Shown: positions 1 through 7,542 of the stretch, in pieces | Position numbering within the stretch: the stretch's first letter is position 1 | How the letters are laid out: every line of letters starts with the position of its first letter | NCBI GenBank assembly: GCA_002706765.1 | Contig: PAJV01000049.1 | Coordinates: 62,001 to 126,000 of the forward strand | DNA length: 64,000 nucleotides | Source of the DNA: Gimesia sp. | GTDB taxonomy: Bacteria; Planctomycetota; Planctomycetia; Planctomycetales; Planctomycetaceae | Direction: 5' to 3' | Position numbers and translations under genes: made by a program | The notes under the pieces: model-generated | The model's database searches: none | What the model saw: the letters and a program-made list of their open reading frames with translations, nothing else | Told to the model about the DNA's origin: nothing

Positions 1-1
1 G

Positions 2-1774
2 ATTCTGAATATCGATCCAGGCAGTCGACATGAAGTTCAGCAGTTATTCCCCGAGTCGTTTTATGCAGAACGTTCCCAGTTAAGGGAGAAACTGAAGTCC
101 CAGCAGGATGAGAGTCCCCCTGATTTCCTGATCGACCGGCTGTTACTGGATGTCGGCGGATACGTTGAGTCGTATTTCGAGCATCATACCCACAATGGAC
201 TGATCGAACATCTGCATGCAGCGCGTACACGTCTGAAAGAATCAGGTTGTGCGGTTCCTGCAACGGAAGCCCGTGTTCGATATGGCTGGTCGAGGGAATT
301 ATTGAAGGGCGTACTCCACCAGCCGGAAGTTCAGCAGGAGACCGCTTCGGATAAAATAGATCGCTGGCTGACACATCCAGCGTTTGGTTTTCTTTTCTTT
401 ATCGTGCTGATGTTTTTCGTATTTCAGTCCGTCTTTACCTGGGCTGGTCCCATCATGGATCAGATCGAAGCCGCCCAGACAGCGGTGGGGGGAATCGTGG
501 AGTCGTTCATTGCTCCCGGTCCGCTGCGCAGCCTGCTGGTAGACGGAGTCATTGCGGGGGTGGGGGGCGTGCTCATCTTTCTGCCCCAGATTGTGATTTT
601 GTACTTTTTTATCGCCGTGCTGGAAGACAGTGGGTATATGGCACGAGCGGCTTACATTATGGATCGCTTAATGCGGAGCCTGGGTCTGAGCGGGAAATCG
701 TTTATCCCTCTGATGTCTTCCTATGCCTGTGCCGTCCCCGGCATTATGGCTACCCGCGTTATTGAGAATCGGCACGAACGTCTGACCACAATTCTGGTGG
801 CACCGCTGATGAGCTGTTCGGCCCGCTGGCCCGTTTATACGCTGTTTATTGCGGCTTTCATTCCCAACGTGGTTTATTTCTCCTTGGGGGATCTTTCTTT
901 AATCTCGCTGCAGGGAATCGTGCTGTTTGCGATGTCTTCGATCGGCGCAGTGATTGCAGTTCCCGTCGCCTGGTTTCTGAAACGCGTCTGCTTTAAAGGA
1001 GATGTGGCCCCCTTTGTGATGGAACTTCCCGGGTATAAGTGGCCTTCGTCACGGAATGTGATCTATCGCGTGTACAGTCGGGGAAAATCATTCGTAGTGA
1101 AAGCGGGAACGCTGATTTTTGCGACATCCATCCTGATCTGGGCTGCCGGCTATTTTCCCGGCAACCACAGCGAACAGTTCGCACTTCAGCAACAGATCGA
1201 AACGGTGGATGCAACGGTAGAAAAAGTGGAAGGGCAACTGGAAGTCGCGAAAGGGGAGACGTCGGAACAGGTGGAAAGCCTGGAAGTGCAATTGAAAAAT
1301 CTGGAGTCAACGCAATCATTGTTGTACGAGCGACAGAATCTGGTCAGCAGTCAGCTGATTGAAAACAGTTATCTCGGGAAAGCTGGCCATCTGATTGAAC
1401 CGGTCGTGAAACCTCTGGGCTGGGACTGGAAAATCGGTGTCGGCGTGATTGCTTCATTTCCAGCCCGCGAAGTCATTATCTCGACCCTGGGAACGATTTA
1501 CAGCCTGGGAGGAGATGTGGGAGAAGATGATGAGGGGCTGATTGGATCCATTCGAGTAGCGACCTGGCCTGATGGTCGGAAAGTATTTAACGTTCCCGTG
1601 GCGATTTCGATCATGGTCTTTTTCGCCTTATGTGCCCAATGTGCGGCGACCCTGATGGTGATGCGTCGGGAAACGAACAGCTGGGTCTGGCCTGTCGTTT
1701 CATTTACTTACATGACGACGTTGGCCTATCTGGGAGCCCTGCTTTCTTACCAGGTAGGGATGATGTTGATCTGA
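2..1774 (+). CDS. feoB: Ferrous iron transport protein B, C-terminal part (5' end outside window)
   Basis: The reading frame is open from base 2, so the gene starts upstream of the window; an internal TTG at 302 is not the real start. What is present is the end of the cytoplasmic linker and the membrane part of FeoB, the GTP-dependent Fe(II) importer of the inner membrane. Recognisable pieces are the gate-like segments with SYACAVPGIMATR and APLMSCSARWPVY, and the late motif SFPAREVIISTLG. The GTPase domain lies outside the window. Between roughly 1180 and 1350 there is a Glu/Gln/Val-rich stretch that looks like a coiled coil, placed between membrane segments; this is larger than I would expect in textbook FeoB. 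The next gene is the small FeoB-associated Cys-rich protein, which supports the call. Confidence 0.95.
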   Translation: MLNIDPGSRHEVQQLFPESFYAERSQLREKLKSQQDESPPDFLIDRLLLDVGGYVESYFEHHTHNGLIEHLHAARTRLKESGCAVPATEARVRYGWSRELLKGVLHQPEVQQETASDKIDRWLTHPAFGFLFFIVLMFFVFQSVFTWAGPIMDQIEAAQTAVGGIVESFIAPGPLRSLLVDGVIAGVGGVLIFLPQIVILYFFIAVLEDSGYMARAAYIMDRLMRSLGLSGKSFIPLMSSYACAVPGIMATRVIENRHERLTTILVAPLMSCSARWPVYTLFIAAFIPNVVYFSLGDLSLISLQGIVLFAMSSIGAVIAVPVAWFLKRVCFKGDVAPFVMELPGYKWPSSRNVIYRVYSRGKSFVVKAGTLIFATSILIWAAGYFPGNHSEQFALQQQIETVDATVEKVEGQLEVAKGETSEQVESLEVQLKNLESTQSLLYERQNLVSSQLIENSYLGKAGHLIEPVVKPLGWDWKIGVGVIASFPAREVIISTLGTIYSLGGDVGEDDEGLIGSIRVATWPDGRKVFNVPVAISIMVFFALCAQCAATLMVMRRETNSWVWPVVSFTYMTTLAYLGALLSYQVGMMLI

Positions 1775-1829
1775 GCCCGAAGTATTTTATAATGGAACTG
1801 ATTCGGAGGCAAAAGAAAGGGGACAGGTG

Positions 1830-2024
1830 ATGGATCAGATAGACTGGCAAATGGTGATCACAGTGCTCTGCATTGCTGCCGCGGTTCTGTTCCTGGTACG
1901 ACGCTGTATCCGTTTCTTCAATCAGCGTTCGGGATGTGCGGGCAGTGCCTGCTCGGGATGTCCTTCTTCCACAGGGCAACCTGCGAATTTCATCTCCCTG
2001 GATCAGCTGAAAAAGACGAAATAG
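1830..2024 (+). CDS. FeoB-associated Cys-rich membrane protein
   Basis: A 64-residue protein with one N-terminal membrane helix (about residues 9-24) followed by a short basic stretch and a Cys-rich segment GCAGSACSGCPSS. This layout (helix, then four or so Cys in CxxxxC/CxxC spacing) is that of the FeoB-associated Cys-rich family, which is thought to work with FeoB in iron uptake and may bind Fe(II) at the cytoplasmic mouth. It starts 55 bases after feoB and is very likely co-transcribed. A GTG three bases upstream is also in frame; I chose ATG at 1830 because AGGGG lies at a normal distance before it. Function is inferred from family and position. Confidence 0.85.
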   Translation: MDQIDWQMVITVLCIAAAVLFLVRRCIRFFNQRSGCAGSACSGCPSSTGQPANFISLDQLKKTK

Positions 2025-2248
2025 CTTTCGCTTTACCAGGCAGGCTGCCTTTCCCGGATGAAAGATCTCCAGTTTTCAGTTGCTCGGGGACAAAGGCAGA
2101 TGTCTCACAGCGCATGAGTTCTGGAACGCTGTCAGTAACAAATCCAAACTGTCTCTCGAGCAGAAAATAATATATTTTGATCCTGCTCTGGTCTGAGTCC
2201 GTTTACTGATTATCAAAGTAAGCGAGTCCAATCAATCGGGAGAATAAA

Positions 2249-3187
2249 ATGGCTGACGAACGCATCTATCATCCAATGTCAGGATGGTTCCCGCTGACCG
2301 TCTGTCTGGCGGGTATGCTGGCAGCTGGTTTCATGTTTGTTTTTGGCGCTGTTTTAGAGAGCGGCCTGTTGATTCTGCTGGGAATCCTGGCGGGACCGGC
2401 CTGTCTGGTCGGTTTATTTGGCTGCATGGCGATCGCTCCGAATCAGGCGCGGGTCCTGTTGCTGTTCGGGGAATACAAAGGCTCGGTCATGCAGTCCGGC
2501 TTTTTCTGGGTCAATCCCTTTTACTCCAAGAAGAAAATATCCTTAAGGATCCGAAATTTTGAGACCGGCTCGGTTTCGACCCCTGAGCAGAAAGACCAGG
2601 CGGGAAATATCATCCAGCGCAAAACCAGGTCGGGAGGGCGGCCTTCCAAGGTAAACGACCGGGATGGAAATCCTATTGATATTTCAGCTGTTGTCGTCTG
2701 GCGGGTCCTGAATACTGCGGAAGCGATGTTTGAAGTGGATGACTATGAGGATTTTGTGTCGGTTCAAAGTGAGGCGGCGTTACGGAATCTGGCCAGTCGT
2801 CATCCTTATGACAGTGAAGATCATGAACTCTCATTGAGAGGCAATACCCAGGATATCTGTGATCAACTGATGGTGGATATTCAGGAACGTCTGGATAAGG
2901 CTGGGGTGGAAGTCATTGAGGCCCGTATCAGTCATCTGGCTTATGCACAGGAAATTGCTGCCGCGATGTTACAGCGGCAGCAGGCGCAGGCCGTCGTAGC
3001 TGCCCGGACCAAAATCGTAGAGGGCGCTGTCGGTATGGTGGATATGGCGCTGCAACACCTGTCGGCGGGAAAGATTGTGGAACTGAATGATGACCGCCGC
3101 GCAGCACTGGTTTCCAACCTGCTGGTTGTCTTATGCAGTGACCGGCACACCCAGCCTGTGGTGAATACCGGTTCGTCAGACTCTTAA
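2249..3187 (+). CDS. SPFH/band-7 domain membrane protein
   Basis: 312 residues. Two hydrophobic helices fill residues 12-60, followed by an SPFH (stomatin/prohibitin/flotillin/HflK) domain from about residue 62 to 260, with the family-like segments [16 protein letters not shown] and [14 protein letters not shown] and the Ala/Gln-rich helix [19 protein letters not shown] at the end. Members form oligomeric membrane scaffolds and often act with proteases or in membrane quality control. The start is supported by GGGAGA eight bases before the ATG. It stands alone: the gap before it is 224 bases, and it is convergent with the next gene, whose stop is only 14 bases away, without a clear terminator hairpin. 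The specific partner is unknown. Confidence 0.85.
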   Translation: MADERIYHPMSGWFPLTVCLAGMLAAGFMFVFGAVLESGLLILLGILAGPACLVGLFGCMAIAPNQARVLLLFGEYKGSVMQSGFFWVNPFYSKKKISLRIRNFETGSVSTPEQKDQAGNIIQRKTRSGGRPSKVNDRDGNPIDISAVVVWRVLNTAEAMFEVDDYEDFVSVQSEAALRNLASRHPYDSEDHELSLRGNTQDICDQLMVDIQERLDKAGVEVIEARISHLAYAQEIAAAMLQRQQAQAVVAARTKIVEGAVGMVDMALQHLSAGKIVELNDDRRAALVSNLLVVLCSDRHTQPVVNTGSSDS

Positions 3188-3201
3188 AGATTCAGACTCG
3201 A

Positions 3202-5538
3202 TTAAGTTTTCGGGTTGGGAGTCAGGCGGGCAAACCCGGAGTGCCTGACTGGGGTTTTGAGCCGACTGGCAAGGTCGCCTGAAGACAGGGCCGAGGCCAG
3301 TTCAGCAAAGACCGGGTCGGCAGCGGAAAAGTAATTCTGGATGTGACGCTGCTGATGAGCGAGCGTGGGATAAAAGCCGCTCCCGGTCAGGAATCCTTTT
3401 TCCAGCATCCGAATTGTAAACAGCGTTCCCAGTTCGGCTGCCTGGGGATGGTCGAACTGATGATGCAGCAGGGCAGAGTGTCCGACGGCTTTGACTGGTA
3501 AGCCATGCTGTTTGCCCAGTTCCAGCCAGCCTGTGCGGAAGGCTTCGCCGATCCGGTGGATATGTTCGCGGACGTTGACAGTCTGCATTTTCTGAATGGT
3601 GGCCAGTGCCGCCGTCGAGCCCACGCCTTCGGTCCAGTAGGTGCTGGAAATGAACGAGGTTTCGGCGGCATCCATCACGGAGCGTCTGCCGATAATCGCG
3701 GCCACGGGATGTCCATTGCCCAGTGCTTTCGCGAAGACGGCGATGTCCGGCTCAATACCATAGTGCAGATGGGCGCCGCCCAGGGTCAGACGCCAGCCGG
3801 TTGTGATTTCATCAATGACGAAGACCGCGCCGCATTCATCACACAGTTCACGAACGGCTTCCAGAAAGCCGGGATCGGGATGAATGTAACGTGTCGGTTC
3901 CATGACGACTGCCGCCAGTTTTGAGCCCCGTTCCCTGATAATGCTTCTCAGCCCGTCAATGTCATTGTAGGTGAAGGGATGTGTCGTTTCAGACAGACCT
4001 GAGGGCACTCCCGCTGGATCCAGGCCGGGCAGAAGATGCTTGTCCAGCGAAGTTGCGGATTGGCTCGATTTCCGTGGCAGATTTGTGGCGAGGTACCAGT
4101 CGCTCCAGCCATGATAGCCGCACAAGGCGATTTCGTCGCGTCCCGTTTTCGCGCGGGCAATGCGGACCGCGATGGCCATCGATTCCCCACCGGTTCGACA
4201 GAAGCGGGCCTGGTCGGACCAGGGGTGCAGGCTGGTCAGCAGTGCGGCCAGTTCTACTTCTTCGGGTGAGTTGAGCGAGCTCATGGAGCCCAGCTGGACG
4301 CGTCGCACAACGGCATCGGTCACATCCGGATCACGATAACCAAGCAGGCAGGAGCCGATTCCCGAGGTCGCCAGATCGTGATAGGTTTTTCCATCGAGAT
4401 CAATGACTTCACAGCCACTCGCTTCGCGATAGTAGGCGGGCCAGCAGTCGGGCGCAAACATTTCGGGTCGCTTACTCAGCAACTGGGTACCGCCGGGGAT
4501 GAGCTGTTTGGCTCGTTTGTAGGTTTCCTGGGTAATATTTGTGGTTGAGTTCGTTTCAATTCCCAGCATGGCACGGGCGTTGTGACAGAAGATGCGTTCG
4601 ACGTCCGCGTCATTCAGTCTTAGCGTGTGGCACGCCTGCTTGATCGCCAGCAGCGATTCAAGTCCCACGCGAACCGGTCTGGCGAAGGTCGTTGATTCCC
4701 AGTTTACATTCTCTTTGCCCAGCCAGAAGAAACCATCGCCAATGCTGACGCAGCGGCCAAAAATTTCACTGACAGAAAAATCAGTTCCAAACATCAGGCG
4801 GCTGGTTCCAAATTCGCGCAGGATTGCTTCAAATGGTTGAGACTCGCAGACAGCGGATGTATCGAAGAAGACGTTATCGAGTCCTCGAAGGGAAGCAATG
4901 CCTTCCGTAGTGTGATTTCCACAGAAACCCCGGGCAGCATGTGCGAGAATGAGTTTCGCGTTCGGGAATTGCAGACAGTGTTCACGGATGTAGGACTGGT
5001 TGACAGGATCTGCCATGGCCCGGGCACGGACCATGTGCAGCATTATCGCCAGGCTGTAACGGTTCGAGAGTTCCCAGACCCATTCCGGAATGTATTCCTG
5101 AGGCTCCGCTTCTAAAGTATTTTTTCGACTGGCGTAGACATGGTAGACTTTAAAGCCGCTGAACTTACCGGAGATGATCTGGGCTTCCACTTCTTCCGGC
5201 GAGTCTTCCGGTGTGACCAGCAGCAGTGCGCGACAGCCAGGCTGGTCCGATAGTTCACTCAGGATGAACTGATTGGCTGGCTTGCGGTCCAGGGTGGGTT
5301 TGGGAATGGCAAAAAACAGTCCGGCAGCAGGACGCAGCGAGCCCATCCAGAGTTCCAGGTTCTCGCAGTATTCCTTCCATCCTGAAAAGCCCTGTGGGTT
5401 TTCTGCAGAGGAGGGCAGGGCGGAAATCGCATCCTGGGGGCGGTAGAGGTGGGCGTGGGCATCAAAGCTGCCAGGGGGGACGAAGTCTTTGAGCTGGCTG
5501 GCAAACAGTTCCTGATCATCGGGTAAAAACTCAGTCAT
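3202..5538 (-). CDS. Fusion protein: amidohydrolase-2 domain + class III (GSA-type) aminotransferase
   Basis: 778 residues in two parts. Residues about 20-330 are a metal-dependent amidohydrolase (amidohydrolase-2/TIM-barrel type): metal motif DAHAH at 26-30, a later His-rich strand ILAHAARG, and the acidic LMFGTDFS near the end of the barrel. Residues about 340-778 are a PLP-dependent class III aminotransferase related to glutamate-1-semialdehyde aminomutase: GGTQLLSKRPEMF at the beginning, VVMEPTRY and FVIDEITTGWRL in the middle, and FAKALGNG, where K604 should carry the cofactor. The start overlaps the upstream aldolase gene by 4 bases (ATGA), so the two are translated together. It is not a plain HemL. 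The substrate is unknown; the operon (aldolase, hydrolase, aminotransferase, FadR-type regulator) suggests catabolism of an amino- or sugar-acid-like compound. Confidence 0.85.
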   Translation of the reverse strand: MTEFLPDDQELFASQLKDFVPPGSFDAHAHLYRPQDAISALPSSAENPQGFSGWKEYCENLELWMGSLRPAAGLFFAIPKPTLDRKPANQFILSELSDQPGCRALLLVTPEDSPEEVEAQIISGKFSGFKVYHVYASRKNTLEAEPQEYIPEWVWELSNRYSLAIMLHMVRARAMADPVNQSYIREHCLQFPNAKLILAHAARGFCGNHTTEGIASLRGLDNVFFDTSAVCESQPFEAILREFGTSRLMFGTDFSVSEIFGRCVSIGDGFFWLGKENVNWESTTFARPVRVGLESLLAIKQACHTLRLNDADVERIFCHNARAMLGIETNSTTNITQETYKRAKQLIPGGTQLLSKRPEMFAPDCWPAYYREASGCEVIDLDGKTYHDLATSGIGSCLLGYRDPDVTDAVVRRVQLGSMSSLNSPEEVELAALLTSLHPWSDQARFCRTGGESMAIAVRIARAKTGRDEIALCGYHGWSDWYLATNLPRKSSQSATSLDKHLLPGLDPAGVPSGLSETTHPFTYNDIDGLRSIIRERGSKLAAVVMEPTRYIHPDPGFLEAVRELCDECGAVFVIDEITTGWRLTLGGAHLHYGIEPDIAVFAKALGNGHPVAAIIGRRSVMDAAETSFISSTYWTEGVGSTAALATIQKMQTVNVREHIHRIGEAFRTGWLELGKQHGLPVKAVGHSALLHHQFDHPQAAELGTLFTIRMLEKGFLTGSGFYPTLAHQQRHIQNYFSAADPVFAELASALSSGDLASRLKTPVRHSGFARLTPNPKT

Positions 5539-6365
5539 GATTTCTTTCCCTGCATATAGTGAGTGGCTGAATCTGTCAGTCGGTTATCGAAGGAAAAACC
5601 GATCTGGCTGAACTGCTGCTGCATCTGTTCGAGACCGTTTTTGACGAAGATAATGTCAGCCATGTGGTACAGCATTCGTGCGCCTTGCTGCAGCAGTTGC
5701 TGGGCGTGCTCCAGGTTGAAGGTGGGCATGCCCCAATGTTTTCCCTGGTTGGCGGCTGCGGTGGCAATCGTCTGAATGGCGGTCTGCATTTGCGGATGAT
5801 TAAACTGACCGGGAAAACCTTGAAGAATCGAGAAGTCAGCGGGACCCAGCATCAGTGCATCGACGCCGGGAACAGCTGCGATTTCTTCTGCCTGATCGAC
5901 GGCGGACTGCTCTTCCAATTGGATGGTGATGAAAGTGTTCTCATTCGCCTGTTGCACATAATCTGCAACAGGCATGGTGCAGTAAGGCATGTCCGCTCCG
6001 GAGCCATCAAAGCCTCGTTTTCCCAATGGGGCGAACTTGGCCCACTTCACGACTTCCGCAGCTTCCGCCGCATTGCTGCAACGCGGGTACATGATGCCTT
6101 GTGCTCCGGCTTCGAGCATGCGGCCGATTCGCATGTATTCGCCGTTGGCAGGGCGGGCCAGAATATCTGAAGCGCCAATGCGTGCCGCCCGCATGAGTTG
6201 TGTGGCGGTCTCCAGGCTGTAGGTGTGGTGCTCCATATCCATCCAGATGCCATCGAAGCCCATCAGGCTGGTGAGTTCGAACAGTGAGGCATCCAGCAGG
6301 TGAAGTTGAGTAATCAGTACTGGTTCGTCCTGGCTGAGCTTGTGTTTGATTCGGCTGGCTCTCAT
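5535..6365 (-). CDS. HpcH/HpaI aldolase family protein
   Basis: 276 residues, a TIM-barrel class II (metal-dependent) aldolase of the HpaI/2-keto-3-deoxy-acid type, which splits 2-keto-3-deoxy or 4-hydroxy-2-oxo acids to pyruvate and an aldehyde. Visible key segments are the DMEH motif (general base His), ILARPAN with the substrate Arg, TIQLEEQSA with a metal Glu, and LGPADFS with the metal Asp. I start at the ATG at 6365 because AGGAAAG sits seven bases before it; a TTG one codon earlier is less likely. It is the first gene of a two-gene operon and overlaps the fusion gene by 4 bases. Divergent to it is a FadR-type regulator, probably its controller. The exact substrate cannot be told from sequence. 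Confidence 0.9.
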   Translation of the reverse strand: MRASRIKHKLSQDEPVLITQLHLLDASLFELTSLMGFDGIWMDMEHHTYSLETATQLMRAARIGASDILARPANGEYMRIGRMLEAGAQGIMYPRCSNAAEAAEVVKWAKFAPLGKRGFDGSGADMPYCTMPVADYVQQANENTFITIQLEEQSAVDQAEEIAAVPGVDALMLGPADFSILQGFPGQFNHPQMQTAIQTIATAAANQGKHWGMPTFNLEHAQQLLQQGARMLYHMADIIFVKNGLEQMQQQFSQIGFSFDNRLTDSATHYMQGKKS

Positions 6366-6419
6366 CAAATCTTTCCTGTTCCAGTATGTTGAGGCATGAA
6401 TGTTTTACAGAATATTACG

Positions 6420-6436
6420 TTATTGTATGATAATAA
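6420..6436. promoter_or_regulatory. Candidate regulator-binding box, distal copy
   Basis: An imperfect 17-bp palindrome, TTATTGTATGATAATAA (12 of 16 arm positions symmetric), lying 55 bases upstream of the aldolase start. Its 12-base core GTATGATAATAA is repeated exactly at 6544-6555, in front of the divergent FadR-type gene. Two identical boxes flanking a regulator/operon intergenic region are what one expects of an autoregulating GntR-family repressor. That the regulator binds here is inference. Confidence 0.5.
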
Positions 6437-6523
6437 AGACTGCAAGTGTTCTGTTAGAATTCTGAAAGAATGCTGTATTGTATTTAATGTCATGGTTTTG
6501 GCGTGGAATTTCTCTTTTGGAAA

Positions 6524-6555
6524 TTGACAGTCCCGGATTAAAAGTATGATAATAA
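6524..6555 (+). promoter_or_regulatory. Sigma-70-type promoter of the FadR-type gene with overlapping box
   Basis: TTGACA at 6524-6529 is followed after 18 bases by GATAAT at 6548-6553 (or after 15 bases by TATGAT at 6545-6550). The second copy of GTATGATAATAA (6544-6555) covers this -10 region, so a protein bound there would block the promoter. The ATG of the regulator is at 6563, only about nine bases past the -10, so the predicted transcript has almost no leader, and no Shine-Dalgarno sequence precedes the ATG. Confidence 0.6.
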
Positions 6556-6562
6556 GTGCCTT

Positions 6563-7264
6563 ATGGCGGAACCACTACAAAATTCGATGGCGACTGTTCT
6601 GGCGGAGAAAATCCGGCACAGGATTGTGGAAGAGCAGTTACCCGAAGGTCATGTTTTCATGACGGAAGGACAGCTGGCAGAGGAATACCAGGTTTCCCGA
6701 CCTGTTGTGAGGGAAGCGGTCAGCCGTTTACGCGCCCTGGGGATTCTGGATGTCAGGCAACGGAAAGGGCTGGTGGTACAGCGTCCTGATCTGATGCAGT
6801 TGCTCTCCGACAGCATTCCTTTACTGTCTGTTTCCCGGCAGGAGCAGCGGGAACTGGGAATGTTACGTTATGTTCTGGAAATTGGTGCCATCGAACTGGC
6901 GGTCAAATATGCGACGGAGGATCAACTGGATCGACTCGATCAGATCGTCGCAGAGATGGAACAATATCTTGAGCGCGATGACTGGGAGCAGGAAGTCGAA
7001 CTGGATCTGGCTTTCCATTCCCTGGTGCTGGAAATGACCAATTCCGTGTATGTAGCGGGGATGCAGCAGATTCTGGCGAAGTACTTTCAGAGTATTTCGG
7101 AGGTCGGTCAATCCGATTCCGGTCAGAAAACGCGGATTATCTGGGAGCATTCAGAACTGGCGGCAGCGATTCGCAGTCGCAATCTGGAGCATGCACGTGT
7201 CCTGATCCGGATGCAGTTTCAGAGCCTGGTCTCCGAGGGTGAGGGCAATAAAAAAGGGGCTTGA
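6563..7264 (+). CDS. FadR-subfamily GntR transcriptional regulator
   Basis: 233 residues. An N-terminal winged helix-turn-helix (about 12-75) carries the GntR signature in MTEGQLAEEYQVSRPVVREA followed by RLRALGILDVRQRKG. The C-terminal FCD ligand domain (about 90-225) has the pattern expected for a metal/ligand pocket: DLAFH, then WEHSELAAAI. Such regulators usually sense an organic acid and repress a neighbouring catabolic operon. It is divergent from the aldolase/aminotransferase operon, and a repeated box lies before both start sites. The predicted mRNA is nearly leaderless. The stop codon lies inside the 11-bp stem of a hairpin that serves as a terminator for the other strand. The effector is unknown. 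Confidence 0.9.
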   Translation: MAEPLQNSMATVLAEKIRHRIVEEQLPEGHVFMTEGQLAEEYQVSRPVVREAVSRLRALGILDVRQRKGLVVQRPDLMQLLSDSIPLLSVSRQEQRELGMLRYVLEIGAIELAVKYATEDQLDRLDQIVAEMEQYLERDDWEQEVELDLAFHSLVLEMTNSVYVAGMQQILAKYFQSISEVGQSDSGQKTRIIWEHSELAAAIRSRNLEHARVLIRMQFQSLVSEGEGNKKGA

Positions 7265-7281
7265 GTATAAACTCAAGCCCC
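7249..7281 (-). terminator. Intrinsic terminator (minus strand), hairpin shared with end of the GntR gene
   Basis: Perfect 11-bp stem, GGGGCTTGAGT (7256-7266) with ACTCAAGCCCC (7271-7281) and a 4-base loop. On the minus strand the hairpin is followed by a run of T (A-run 7249-7255 on plus), so it should stop transcription coming from the FecR gene that ends at 7543. On the plus strand the stem contains the TGA stop of the regulator but no T-run follows. Confidence 0.75.
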
Positions 7282-7542
7282 ACCGTTCAGGGACTAGTTG
7301 AATTACATACCTGAAAAAACTCAGGTGAATTAAGCCTACTTACATTCACATGTTGCCTGCTGTAAAGTGATTGTCGATTCAGGCCCGATATCTACTCATT
7401 AAAATCGAAGAAAAATGATTTTATCGTGAAATCGCGATCTTGAGGCGAATGCTGTGTCGAGGGAACAGGTAATTTTCCCCAGAGAGCCAGATTGTGCCCT
7501 CTGATACAAACATCGGGTGTTTGCAGCGGCGCAGGCTGTTTT

